Shown piece after piece: positions 24,264 to 30,761 of a stretch of 35,312 bases of DNA. The stretch is from an uncultured Collinsella sp. (GTDB lineage Bacteria > Actinomycetota > Coriobacteriia > Coriobacteriales > Coriobacteriaceae). The stretch's first letter is position 1. Every line of letters begins with the position of its first letter. The stretch spans positions 1-35,312 of the forward strand of contig CAAESW010000050.1 of assembly GCA_900758845.1 (NCBI GenBank), given 5' to 3'. The notes beneath the pieces are model-generated. The model saw only the letters and a list, made by a program, of their open reading frames with translations. It was not told the DNA's origin and did not search any database. The translations under genes and the position numbers were made by a program.

Positions 24264-25158
24264 CTTGGCCTCCTTGATCAAACTGAATCATTTCGCCAAG
24301 AATACGAGAGAGCTCTTCCTCGTCTTTAAACTCAATCTCAATCTTATTCTTTCCTCGCGAGCTCTTCACACGCACGTTGGTATTAAAAACCTGACGAAGC
24401 ACGCGGGCAGCCTTTTTAAAAGACTGAGGCGTTGCAGGCCTCGGAGTCTTAGGTGTCTCCCCGGCAGAAAACAACGGAGCAAGATTTTCTGTCGCTCTTA
24501 CGGAAAGGCCCTCTGCAACAACCTTCTCAGCAAGTCGAATTCGAGCATCCTCATAGGGAACTGCAAGAATCGCACGTGCATGACCAGCAGTAAGTTTGCC
24601 CTCAAAAATCATCTGCTGAACTACTTCGGGGAGATCGAGAAGACGCAGCGAGTTTGTAATTGCAGAGCGTGACTTGCTTACTGCCTTCGACAATGCCTCC
24701 TGGGTCATCCCGCTGGCATCAATGAGTTGGCGATAGCCCTTAGCCTCTTCGACGGGATTCAGATCAGAACGCTGAAGGTTTTCGATAAGAGCAAGAGCCA
24801 GCATCTCTTCATCATTTACCTCTTTAATGATGACTGGCAATTCTTCAAGGCCAGCAAGCTTTGACGCCTGGTAACGACGCTCACCAGCGATGATCTCATA
24901 GCCGTTTCCATGCTTGCGAACCAAAAGCGGCTGCAAAACGCCATGTTCTTGGATTGACTCGCTCAACTCGCGAAGTTCAGTTTCGTTAAAGTGAATTCGC
25001 GGCTGATTAGGGTTGGGAACAATATCCTCAATAGGTAGTTTTGTATCAGATGCGGCATTTGAAGCCGATGCAGCCGAACCGCCGGTCTCATACTCGGCCT
25101 CTGAGACCAAAGCATTGAGTCCACGTCCCAATCCGCCACGTTTCTTTACACTAGGCAC
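24253..25158 (-). CDS. parB: Chromosome-partitioning protein ParB (Spo0J family)
   Basis: ParB binds parS, loads as a CTP-dependent sliding clamp and works with ParA to segregate origins. Within 301 residues: a ParA-stimulating N-terminus rich in Lys/Arg/Gly (RGGLGRGLNAL), the Box I/II region with the CTP-binding motif GERRYQA (92-98), an HTH around 150-176 (MTQEALSKAVSKSRSAITN) and a C-terminal dimerisation domain. It overlaps parA by 8 nt and carries the ribosome-binding site of the next small gene. Three perfect parS sites stand immediately upstream of parA, so the operon may be autoregulated. Confidence 0.97.
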   Translation of the reverse strand: MPSVKKRGGLGRGLNALVSEAEYETGGSAASASNAASDTKLPIEDIVPNPNQPRIHFNETELRELSESIQEHGVLQPLLVRKHGNGYEIIAGERRYQASKLAGLEELPVIIKEVNDEEMLALALIENLQRSDLNPVEEAKGYRQLIDASGMTQEALSKAVSKSRSAITNSLRLLDLPEVVQQMIFEGKLTAGHARAILAVPYEDARIRLAEKVVAEGLSVRATENLAPLFSAGETPKTPRPATPQSFKKAARVLRQVFNTNVRVKSSRGKNKIEIEFKDEEELSRILGEMIQFDQGGQDEE

Positions 25159-25951
25159 GCTTGATCACCTCTTTTGCAAGGTTCATATATGCTTTTGCAC
25201 CCTTATTTTGAGGTGCATAGGTAATTATCGGTTCTCCAAAAGACGGAGCTTCGGAGATTTTAACCGTACGGGGGATTAGCGTCTTAAACGCCTTATCACC
25301 AAAGTACGATTGAACCTCCTCAACAACCTGATTCGATAGTGAAGTACGCGAGTCATACATGGTCATAAGCACACCATAGGTGTCTAAGCCCTTGTTCAGC
25401 CGTGATTTGACCATCTTCATTGACTCAAGCAACTTCGTAACGCCCTCGAGTGCGTAATATTCGCACTGGATCGGAATCAAAACGCTGTCTGCTGCGGTCA
25501 AAGCGTTGATAGTAAGCAGGCCGAGCGAAGGAGGACAGTCAATGAAAATAAAGTCAAACTCGTCCTGAATCGGCTCAAGCAAATCTTTGAGGCGGGTTTC
25601 ACGAGCAATTGCGCTTACGAGCTCAATTTCCGCGCCTGCAAGTTGAATTGTAGCCGGAATAACGAATACCTTTTTACAATTTGTATCAAGAACAAGCGAT
25701 TCTGCCGGCACATCATTCAACAATGCATCATAGATGCAGTGATCAAGGTCTTCTTTTTCAATTCCGAATCCACTGGTGCTGTTTCCCTGCGGATCAAAAT
25801 CGACAATCAGTGTCTTACGACCCTGCTCACCCAGTGCTGCTGCAAGGTTTACAGCCGTCGTTGACTTACCGACGCCGCCTTTTTGATTGATGATTGCAAT
25901 GATACGCGTGTCTTTTGCGCTCTTAGAACGCTTAACGTCGCGAAATCCCAC
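25151..25951 (-). CDS. parA: Chromosome-partitioning ATPase ParA (Soj family)
   Basis: A 266-residue deviant-Walker ATPase that binds DNA non-specifically as an ATP dimer and is released by ParB. Visible motifs: KGGVGKST (24-31) with the signature lysine, VDFDPQGNS and FIDCPPSLG. A short basic N-terminus precedes the fold. The gene lies 40 nt before the first parS (minus-strand direction), with parB overlapping its end. The start ATG at 25951 has GGAGG about 7 nt upstream. Chromosomal position beside rsmG and parS distinguishes it from plasmid ParA. Confidence 0.96.
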   Translation of the reverse strand: MGFRDVKRSKSAKDTRIIAIINQKGGVGKSTTAVNLAAALGEQGRKTLIVDFDPQGNSTSGFGIEKEDLDHCIYDALLNDVPAESLVLDTNCKKVFVIPATIQLAGAEIELVSAIARETRLKDLLEPIQDEFDFIFIDCPPSLGLLTINALTAADSVLIPIQCEYYALEGVTKLLESMKMVKSRLNKGLDTYGVLMTMYDSRTSLSNQVVEEVQSYFGDKAFKTLIPRTVKISEAPSFGEPIITYAPQNKGAKAYMNLAKEVIKRA

Positions 25952-25990
25952 GGTCCCTCCTGGTGTGTATTAAAGCTGTCAAACGGAGGA

Positions 25991-26006
25991 TGTTTCACGT
26001 GAAACA
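25991..26006. promoter_or_regulatory. parS site 1
   Basis: Perfect palindrome TGTTTCACGTGAAACA, the widely conserved ParB-binding sequence, in the parA-rsmG gap. Confidence 0.95.
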
Positions 26007-26029
26007 TTCCGAATCGATATCAACCGCCA

Positions 26030-26045
26030 TGTTTCACGTGAAACA
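26030..26045. promoter_or_regulatory. parS site 2
   Basis: Second perfect TGTTTCACGTGAAACA, starting exactly 39 bp after the first. Confidence 0.95.
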
Positions 26046-26068
26046 CTGCAAGTTGTTAGTATCCATTA

Positions 26069-26084
26069 TGTTTCACGTGAAACA
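26069..26084. promoter_or_regulatory. parS site 3
   Basis: Third perfect TGTTTCACGTGAAACA, again 39 bp on and ending one base before the rsmG stop codon. Confidence 0.95.
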
Positions 26085-26085
26085 T

Positions 26086-26823
26086 CTAGGCAAGCGGATT
26101 CTTCTTTGCCACGCCATTTGCACGAGGCAATGAGACGGATGCTGGATGACTCTTCTTAAGAACAATGAACTCCCTGTGACCCAAGCCTTCAGGCAAATCA
26201 ATTGCGTCATTCAGAAGCAAAGTGAAGCCGCAAATCTTAGCTGCTGACATGCCGGAAGCAAGCTCCTCATCCGAAGGATTGCCCTTGGTTATAACAAATA
26301 GCCCTCCATCCTTCAGATAAGGAGCCGCATACTCAACAAGAATCGGTAAAGGGGCCAGTGCGCGGGCGGTTACAACAGAGAACTGCTTCTTATGGCTTCG
26401 AGCATATTCTTCAAGACGATCATGAACCGCATGAGCATGTTTCAATCCAAGAGCATGGACAAAGGAATTAACCGCATCAACCTTCTTGCCAACAGAGTCA
26501 ATATAAGTAGCTTTACGATGCGTGGTTATGGTTAATGGAATACCAGGGAAGCCCGCACCTGTTCCCATATCGAGCAAAGCTCCCTCAGGAGCCTTGTTGA
26601 TATAGGGGAGCAAAACAAGTGAGTCGAGGATATGAAGTACGGCAGCATCTTCTACGTTAAGAATACGTGTGAGATTGGTTGTCTTATTTGTTTCTAGAAC
26701 CAAATCCAAATGCTGAATACATTTCCTCAGCTCAACATCAGTTACGCTCAAGGAATACTCTTTGCAATAGGAAGTTAGACGACTCAACATCTCGTCAGCC
26801 TGCTGATCAGTAATTACTAACAA
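26086..26823 (-). CDS. rsmG: 16S rRNA (guanine-N7) methyltransferase RsmG
   Basis: RsmG (GidB) methylates N7 of G527 in 16S rRNA using SAM. The 245-residue protein has the SAM-binding motif LLDMGTGAGFPG (about 83-94) and the TARALAPLP block of the family. I choose the TTG at 26823, six bases after AAGGAG; the in-frame ATG 48 nt earlier is open but has no such site and would lie in the preceding terminator region. The gene starts just after the khpB terminator and probably has its own promoter; it precedes parS/parA, an order typical of origins. Confidence 0.94.
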   Translation of the reverse strand: MLVITDQQADEMLSRLTSYCKEYSLSVTDVELRKCIQHLDLVLETNKTTNLTRILNVEDAAVLHILDSLVLLPYINKAPEGALLDMGTGAGFPGIPLTITTHRKATYIDSVGKKVDAVNSFVHALGLKHAHAVHDRLEEYARSHKKQFSVVTARALAPLPILVEYAAPYLKDGGLFVITKGNPSDEELASGMSAAKICGFTLLLNDAIDLPEGLGHREFIVLKKSHPASVSLPRANGVAKKNPLA

Positions 26824-26869
26824 CGAAAGCTCCTTTCTGACAAAAATCAGTGTATCGAGAACTTTTGAC

Positions 26870-26899
26870 AAAAAAAGGGGACGTGGAAACCACGTCCCC
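26870..26899 (-). terminator. Terminator of the rpmH-rnpA-yidD-yidC-khpB operon
   Basis: On the minus strand a 10-bp stem GGGGACGTGG/CCACGTCCCC with a 3-nt loop is followed by seven T residues. Textbook form, 20 nt after the khpB stop. Confidence 0.93.
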
Positions 26900-26919
26900 C
26901 TAGCATAAGCTCGAGTAGA

Positions 26920-27489
26920 TTATCGAGCAACAATCACCACATGGCGATCAGGGTCAGAACCCTCAGAATGAGTATCGACTGCATCGTTGCCACGAAGTGC
27001 AATGTGAACCAGTCGGCGCTCGTAGGCATTCATGGGCGGAAGCGAAACACTCTTATGAGTGCGGACGGCACGCTCGGCAGCAGACTGAGCCATGGAGGCG
27101 ACCTTATCCTGACGGCGACTCTTGTATCCCTCGACGTCCACTACAACCGGATACCTAAAGCCAAGCTTGCGGCTCACCAGCAAAGAGAACATAACCTGAA
27201 GAGCATCAAGAGTGCGACCATGACGGCCAATGAGAACAGCAAGGTCGGGAGCCGTTACATCCAAAATCAGCTCACCCTCGTCGCCCTCATACTCATCGAT
27301 AGGAGAGTTGGCGGCATCGAAGTGCGAAAGGATGGAACGCAGGATGGAAATCGCAACATCGGCAATGGTGTCGAGCTCCTCATCGGTCAGCTCTTCACCA
27401 GCCTTGTAGCGCTGTGCAATCTCGGGATAATCGCCCGCGACCTGCGGGGCAACCTCCTCAAGCATATCCTCGATGATCTCTTCAGACAT
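26920..27489 (-). CDS. khpB: KH/R3H RNA-binding protein KhpB (Jag/EloR)
   Basis: KhpB pairs with KhpA to bind RNA and influence cell elongation in Gram-positive bacteria. The 189-residue protein has an acidic helical N-terminus, a KH domain with LIGRHGRTL (86-94) and an R3H domain with NAYERRLVHIAL (154-165). The Jag-N domain found in Bacillus and streptococcal proteins is not visible; the acidic first 60 residues replace it. The ATG at 27489 has GGAG 7 nt upstream; the longer frame would need a TTG embedded in that site. It follows yidC by 44 nt, a classic pairing. Confidence 0.92.
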   Translation of the reverse strand: MSEEIIEDMLEEVAPQVAGDYPEIAQRYKAGEELTDEELDTIADVAISILRSILSHFDAANSPIDEYEGDEGELILDVTAPDLAVLIGRHGRTLDALQVMFSLLVSRKLGFRYPVVVDVEGYKSRRQDKVASMAQSAAERAVRTHKSVSLPPMNAYERRLVHIALRGNDAVDTHSEGSDPDRHVVIVAR

Positions 27490-27504
27490 AACGTACTCCA
27501 AAAG

Positions 27505-27516
27505 TTAGGTACCTAA
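27505..27516. repeat. 12-bp palindrome TTAGGTACCTAA (copy 2)
   Basis: The same perfect palindrome as 24001-24012, here in the short gap between yidC and khpB, overlapping neither gene. Confidence 0.5.
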
Positions 27517-27533
27517 ATAAGATTGATATCCCA

Positions 27534-28304
27534 CTACTTCTTCTTGTGCGGGCGCGGCTTCTTCTCGCGACGAGTGACCTCAACCTGCAGCGGAGCGTTC
27601 TTAAGACGCTCCTCCTCATCGGCCTTCGCCTTGTCGATGACCTTCTGCGTCACAAAAATCTGCTGGATAACCTGCCAAGCAGACGAGACGTCGTAGTACA
27701 GCAGAACACCAACGGGAAGGCTCCAGCCCATCCAAAGCATCATGACCGTCATGACAACGGCCATCATACGCATGCTCTGAGCCTGCTGGCCGGTCTGGTT
27801 GCGCGACATATAGAGCTGCGGAATCAGGGTCAGGACAGCAAACAGGATCAGGCAAACCAGCGCAGGCAGTGCAACCATAAAGCCATCGGCAAAGGAAGCG
27901 CTCGGCGTGGTGGTCAGGTCGGGCAGGATGTTGAAGAACGAGAACGTGCCGTCGTTAAAGTACTGCGGCAGGTTGCGCAGCAATGTAAACAGGGCGAACA
28001 GGATAGGCATCTGAATCAGCAGCGGCAGACAGCCAGCCATGGGGTTGAACTTGTTCTCGCTGTAGAACTTCTGCATCTCCTCGGCCTGACGCTGGGGATC
28101 GTCGGCATAGCGCTCCTGGATCTCGAGCATCTTGGGCTGCAGCACCTGCATGCGAGCCGTCGACTTGGTCGACTTGAGCATAAGCGGCGTCAGCAGCAGA
28201 CGGATGATGACCACCAGGATGATGATGGACAGGCCCCAGTCGACCGCAAAGGTCTGGATGAGCTTGAGCAGCTCGAAAAGGATGTTAACGATCCAATCCC
28301 ACAT
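27534..28304 (-). CDS. yidC: Membrane protein insertase YidC/Oxa1
   Basis: YidC inserts and folds membrane proteins, alone or with SecYEG. The 256-residue short Gram-positive form starts with an amphipathic segment and has about five hydrophobic helices: 22-43, 90-110 (LLIQMPILFALFTLL), around 140-162, 178-200 and 200-215. Arg35 in VVIIRLLLTP is the groove arginine essential in the Bacillus homologue. A basic tail ends in KKK. GGAGG lies 9 nt before the ATG. No N-terminal lipobox is seen, unlike Bacillus SpoIIIJ. It sits between yidD and khpB in the conserved operon. Confidence 0.95.
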   Translation of the reverse strand: MWDWIVNILFELLKLIQTFAVDWGLSIIILVVIIRLLLTPLMLKSTKSTARMQVLQPKMLEIQERYADDPQRQAEEMQKFYSENKFNPMAGCLPLLIQMPILFALFTLLRNLPQYFNDGTFSFFNILPDLTTTPSASFADGFMVALPALVCLILFAVLTLIPQLYMSRNQTGQQAQSMRMMAVVMTVMMLWMGWSLPVGVLLYYDVSSAWQVIQQIFVTQKVIDKAKADEEERLKNAPLQVEVTRREKKPRPHKKK

Positions 28305-28333
28305 GTAAGTTTTCCTCCGATAGCGAGTGCCCG

Positions 28334-28558
28334 CTAGGGCACAGGGTCATAACCGCCGACGTGCAGGGGATTGCAGCGAGCGATGCGCCTCACGGCAAGC
28401 CAGCAGCCTCTCAAAACACCGTGCTTCTCAATCGCCTGGATGGCGTATTGCGAGCACGTTGGGTAATAAATGCAGGCGTCAGGCAATAAGGGCGAAATAA
28501 CCTGTTGATATATGCGAATAGGAGCGATGGCAACACGTCGCAAAACGTGATTGCTCAT
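28334..28558 (-). CDS. yidD: Membrane protein insertion efficiency factor YidD
   Basis: A 74-residue basic protein aiding YidC-dependent insertion. It contains the family's cysteine-bearing core: ISPLLPDACIYYPTCSQYA, then GVLRGCWLAVRRIARCNPLHVGGYDPVP. It overlaps the rnpA end by four bases (ATGA), with GAGGAG inside rnpA as ribosome-binding site, and is followed 29 nt later by yidC. Length matches the family's short form. Confidence 0.95.
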   Translation of the reverse strand: MSNHVLRRVAIAPIRIYQQVISPLLPDACIYYPTCSQYAIQAIEKHGVLRGCWLAVRRIARCNPLHVGGYDPVP

Positions 28559-28893
28559 CGCTCCTCCCCGGCAACGCCGGCGCGCTTCATAAGCGAACGC
28601 AACGCCTTGTCCATCTCCTGCGGCGAGGAAACCCTCGTCTTGGGAGTTGCAAACAAGATGATGTCATAACCCGCAACGGGAAATCCGCAGCTGCGGGCGG
28701 CCTCGCGCATCACACGCTTAGATCGGTTGCGCACGACGGCACAACCGAGTCGCTTAGCACCAACGAAGGCGACCCTTCCGGAGTCGCCTTCGCCAACCGA
28801 TTCACATATGGTCATTCGAATCAGAGGGTGATTGAAACGACGCCCCTGACTGAACACATGCTCGAAATCTTGCCGAGACTTAATAGTCTTCAT
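28555..28893 (-). CDS. rnpA: Ribonuclease P protein component
   Basis: RnpA supports the RNase P RNA in removing tRNA 5' leaders. The 112-residue basic protein carries the family core: RQDFEHVFSQGRRFNHPL, then RVAFVGAKRLGCAVVRNRSKRVMREA with the RNR motif that binds RNA, and the DIILFATP strand. It starts 20 nt after rpmH and overlaps yidD. No strong Shine-Dalgarno precedes its ATG, so it may depend on coupling to rpmH. Confidence 0.95.
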   Translation of the reverse strand: MKTIKSRQDFEHVFSQGRRFNHPLIRMTICESVGEGDSGRVAFVGAKRLGCAVVRNRSKRVMREAARSCGFPVAGYDIILFATPKTRVSSPQEMDKALRSLMKRAGVAGEER

Positions 28894-28913
28894 GCGAGAT
28901 GTGTGTATCGCTG

Positions 28914-29048
28914 CTAGACAGTGAGACGCTTGCGGCCCTTGGCGCGACGACGGGCGAGCACGGCACGACCACCCTTAGTGGCCATACGGGCACGGAAGCC
29001 ATGGGTCTTGGCACGCTTACGCTTATTAGGCTGATACGTACGCTTCAT
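28914..29048 (-). CDS. rpmH: 50S ribosomal protein L34
   Basis: The 44-residue L34 is unmistakable: MKRTYQPNKRKRAKTHGFRA at the start, then RMATKGGRAVLARRRAKGRKRLTV. The ATG at 29048 follows AGGAGGAAC; the open frame extends upstream but that start is standard. It opens the rpmH-rnpA-yidD-yidC-khpB operon, driven by the strong promoter at 29121-29150, and runs away from the origin. Confidence 0.97.
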   Translation of the reverse strand: MKRTYQPNKRKRAKTHGFRARMATKGGRAVLARRRAKGRKRLTV

Positions 29049-29120
29049 CTTAAGTTCCTCCTGCTGCATTTCGAGTGTCCGCGGGGACGCGGACGCAGAT
29101 ATAGACACGTGAGCTTGAAG

Positions 29121-29150
29121 ATTGTAGGGAAATCAATGTTCAAATGTCAA
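29121..29150 (-). promoter_or_regulatory. Promoter of the rpmH operon
   Basis: On the minus strand a perfect TTGACA (29150-29145) and TACAAT (29126-29121) spaced 18 bp apart, about 73 nt before the rpmH ATG. The strongest consensus promoter in the window. Confidence 0.85.
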
Positions 29151-29159
29151 GAAATCAAA

Positions 29160-29393
29160 GGTAAAAGGTTGCGCAGTTCACACGGTTCCCCCATAAGCAC
29201 AACCGAAATTTGCGCCTCATGGCAACCTTTCACGATATTTCATCGAGTTTTCAACAGGTCATGTTGGCAATGTTGAGAACTTTTCGCCCGTTTTCCAAAG
29301 TTTTCAACAGGTTTTGAAAAGTTGTCGAAAGATGAGAAACATTGCACGGTGAGCTACTATTTGTTCGAAACCTTTTGGAAGATTGCGAGCGGC
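29160..29393. other. Left part of probable oriC (rpmH-GHKL gap)
   Basis: An AT-richer intergenic stretch with the 9-mer TTTTCAACA at 29248-29256 and 29301-29309 and a near match TGTTGAGAA at 29271-29279. These are two mismatches from the E. coli DnaA box TTATCCACA, and are probably lineage-specific DnaA sites. GAAAAGTTGTCGAAA (29316-29330) recurs after dnaA with one change. No gene is seen before the ATG at 29394. Confidence 0.6.
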
Positions 29394-30746
29394 ATGTCTG
29401 ACGACTTTTACACCATGGTCGATTCCGGAGACCCGGCACCCGACAACGAGCACATCAACGGCGTGCGCGAAGAGCGTGACGAAGGTGAACAGACGACAAC
29501 GCAGGCGCCAAAAGCCATGTACGCCGCGCGCATCGCCGTCTATGACGACATGCTGTCGACACCGCGTGTGATCGTCATTGATCCGCAAGATGTCCGCACG
29601 TATTTGGAAGAGACGACCAACACCGTCTACCAGTGCATGAAAGAACAAGGTGGCCATATCTCGCTCATGGTCATCCGCGAGATTGTCGAAAACTTTATCC
29701 ACGCACACTTTGCAGAGCCCATCATCTCGATTCTGGACGGCGGAGACACCATCCGCTTTGCTGACCAAGGACCAGGTATCGACGACAAGGAACGCGCTTT
29801 CGACTTTGGCGTTACCAGTGCAAACAGCAAGATGAAGCGCTATATCCGTGGAACCGGAGCAGGGTTTCCCATGGTGCAGGAGTATTTGGAAAACGCCGGC
29901 GGTGCCGTATCCATCGAGGACAACATGGGTAGCGGTACCGTGGTTACGGTAAGCCTGGACCCTAAACGCGTGCAGGAAATCGAGCGCGCCGGTGGACGCG
30001 GTGCTGCCGTGCGGCCCGAGACGGAGCAGCCCACATATCCCCTGCCGGGAGCTTTTGCGCAGCAGCCCATGGCAACGCAGCAGATGCAGCCCCCCGTGAG
30101 GCAGATGCAGCAGCCCGGAATGCTTCCCGCACAAGAGCCCCAGGCGACATCGATGTCGATGCCGCCAAACATGCCAGAGGCCGTGCCGCTGGCGGATCAG
30201 GATGCAGCAGCAATGCAGCAGGCGACGGGCGCACCGGGTGGCCAGCAAATGGGCTATCAGCCGTACCAACAGGGATATCCATATCAGCAGATGCCGCCAC
30301 TGGGGTACGGCCAGCAGTTCCCGCAGCAGTACCAGCAAGGATATCAGCAGCCGTACCAGCAGATGCCGCAGCAGCAGTACAACCCCTGGGCCCAGCAGAT
30401 GCCTCCGCAGCCTTACCAACAGTGGCCTCAAAGTTTTCAACAGCAAATGCCGCCGATGCAGAGTTCTCAACAACCAGCAGCTCAAATGATGTATCCTAAT
30501 GCAGCAAATCAGTATGCACAGCCACAACCGGACGTGTTCGTAAGCGATCGCGGCAACGCCGCGCTGGGCTATCTGGCGCAAAATCAAGCGTGCGGTGCAA
30601 CCGATCTGGCGAGGGCGTTTGGAAACTCGGCCCCCACTTGGTCACGCACGCTCAATGACTTGGCGCAGGCCGGCTTGGTCATCAAGCATGGCCAGAAATA
30701 CCATCTGACCGAACTCGGCGCCGCTCGCGTGCGAGCTCAGAGCTAA
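29394..30746 (+). CDS. GHKL ATPase with Gln/Pro-rich linker and C-terminal winged helix
   Basis: A 450-residue protein I can describe but not name. Residues about 85-190 form a histidine-kinase-type ATPase (GHKL) fold: N-box Glu96-x3-Asn100 in REIVENFIHAHF, G1 Asp124-x-Gly-x-Gly in FADQGPGI, G2 RGTGAGF (152-158), G3 GSGTVV (179-184). There is no H-box or sensor, so it resembles SpoIIAB-type ATPases more than a kinase receiver pair. Residues about 205-380 are low-complexity, dominated by Gln, Pro, Met and Tyr. Residues about 385-450 look like a winged helix (ALGYLAQNQACGATDLARAF, then LVIKHGQKYHLTELG). The ATG at 29394 has only a weak GGAAG upstream; a TTG at 29322 is possible. dnaA starts 15 nt after its stop. 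A role in origin control is inferred from position alone. Confidence 0.85.
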   Translation: MSDDFYTMVDSGDPAPDNEHINGVREERDEGEQTTTQAPKAMYAARIAVYDDMLSTPRVIVIDPQDVRTYLEETTNTVYQCMKEQGGHISLMVIREIVENFIHAHFAEPIISILDGGDTIRFADQGPGIDDKERAFDFGVTSANSKMKRYIRGTGAGFPMVQEYLENAGGAVSIEDNMGSGTVVTVSLDPKRVQEIERAGGRGAAVRPETEQPTYPLPGAFAQQPMATQQMQPPVRQMQQPGMLPAQEPQATSMSMPPNMPEAVPLADQDAAAMQQATGAPGGQQMGYQPYQQGYPYQQMPPLGYGQQFPQQYQQGYQQPYQQMPQQQYNPWAQQMPPQPYQQWPQSFQQQMPPMQSSQQPAAQMMYPNAANQYAQPQPDVFVSDRGNAALGYLAQNQACGATDLARAFGNSAPTWSRTLNDLAQAGLVIKHGQKYHLTELGAARVRAQS

Positions 30747-30761
30747 AGAACGGGAGAGACA

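Noticed and set aside
29322..29393. TTG start giving the GHKL protein 24 more residues
   Set aside because: The stretch overlaps origin motifs, includes Cys/Trp/Tyr-rich sequence unlike the acidic start after the ATG, and has no clear ribosome-binding site; kept only as an alternative.
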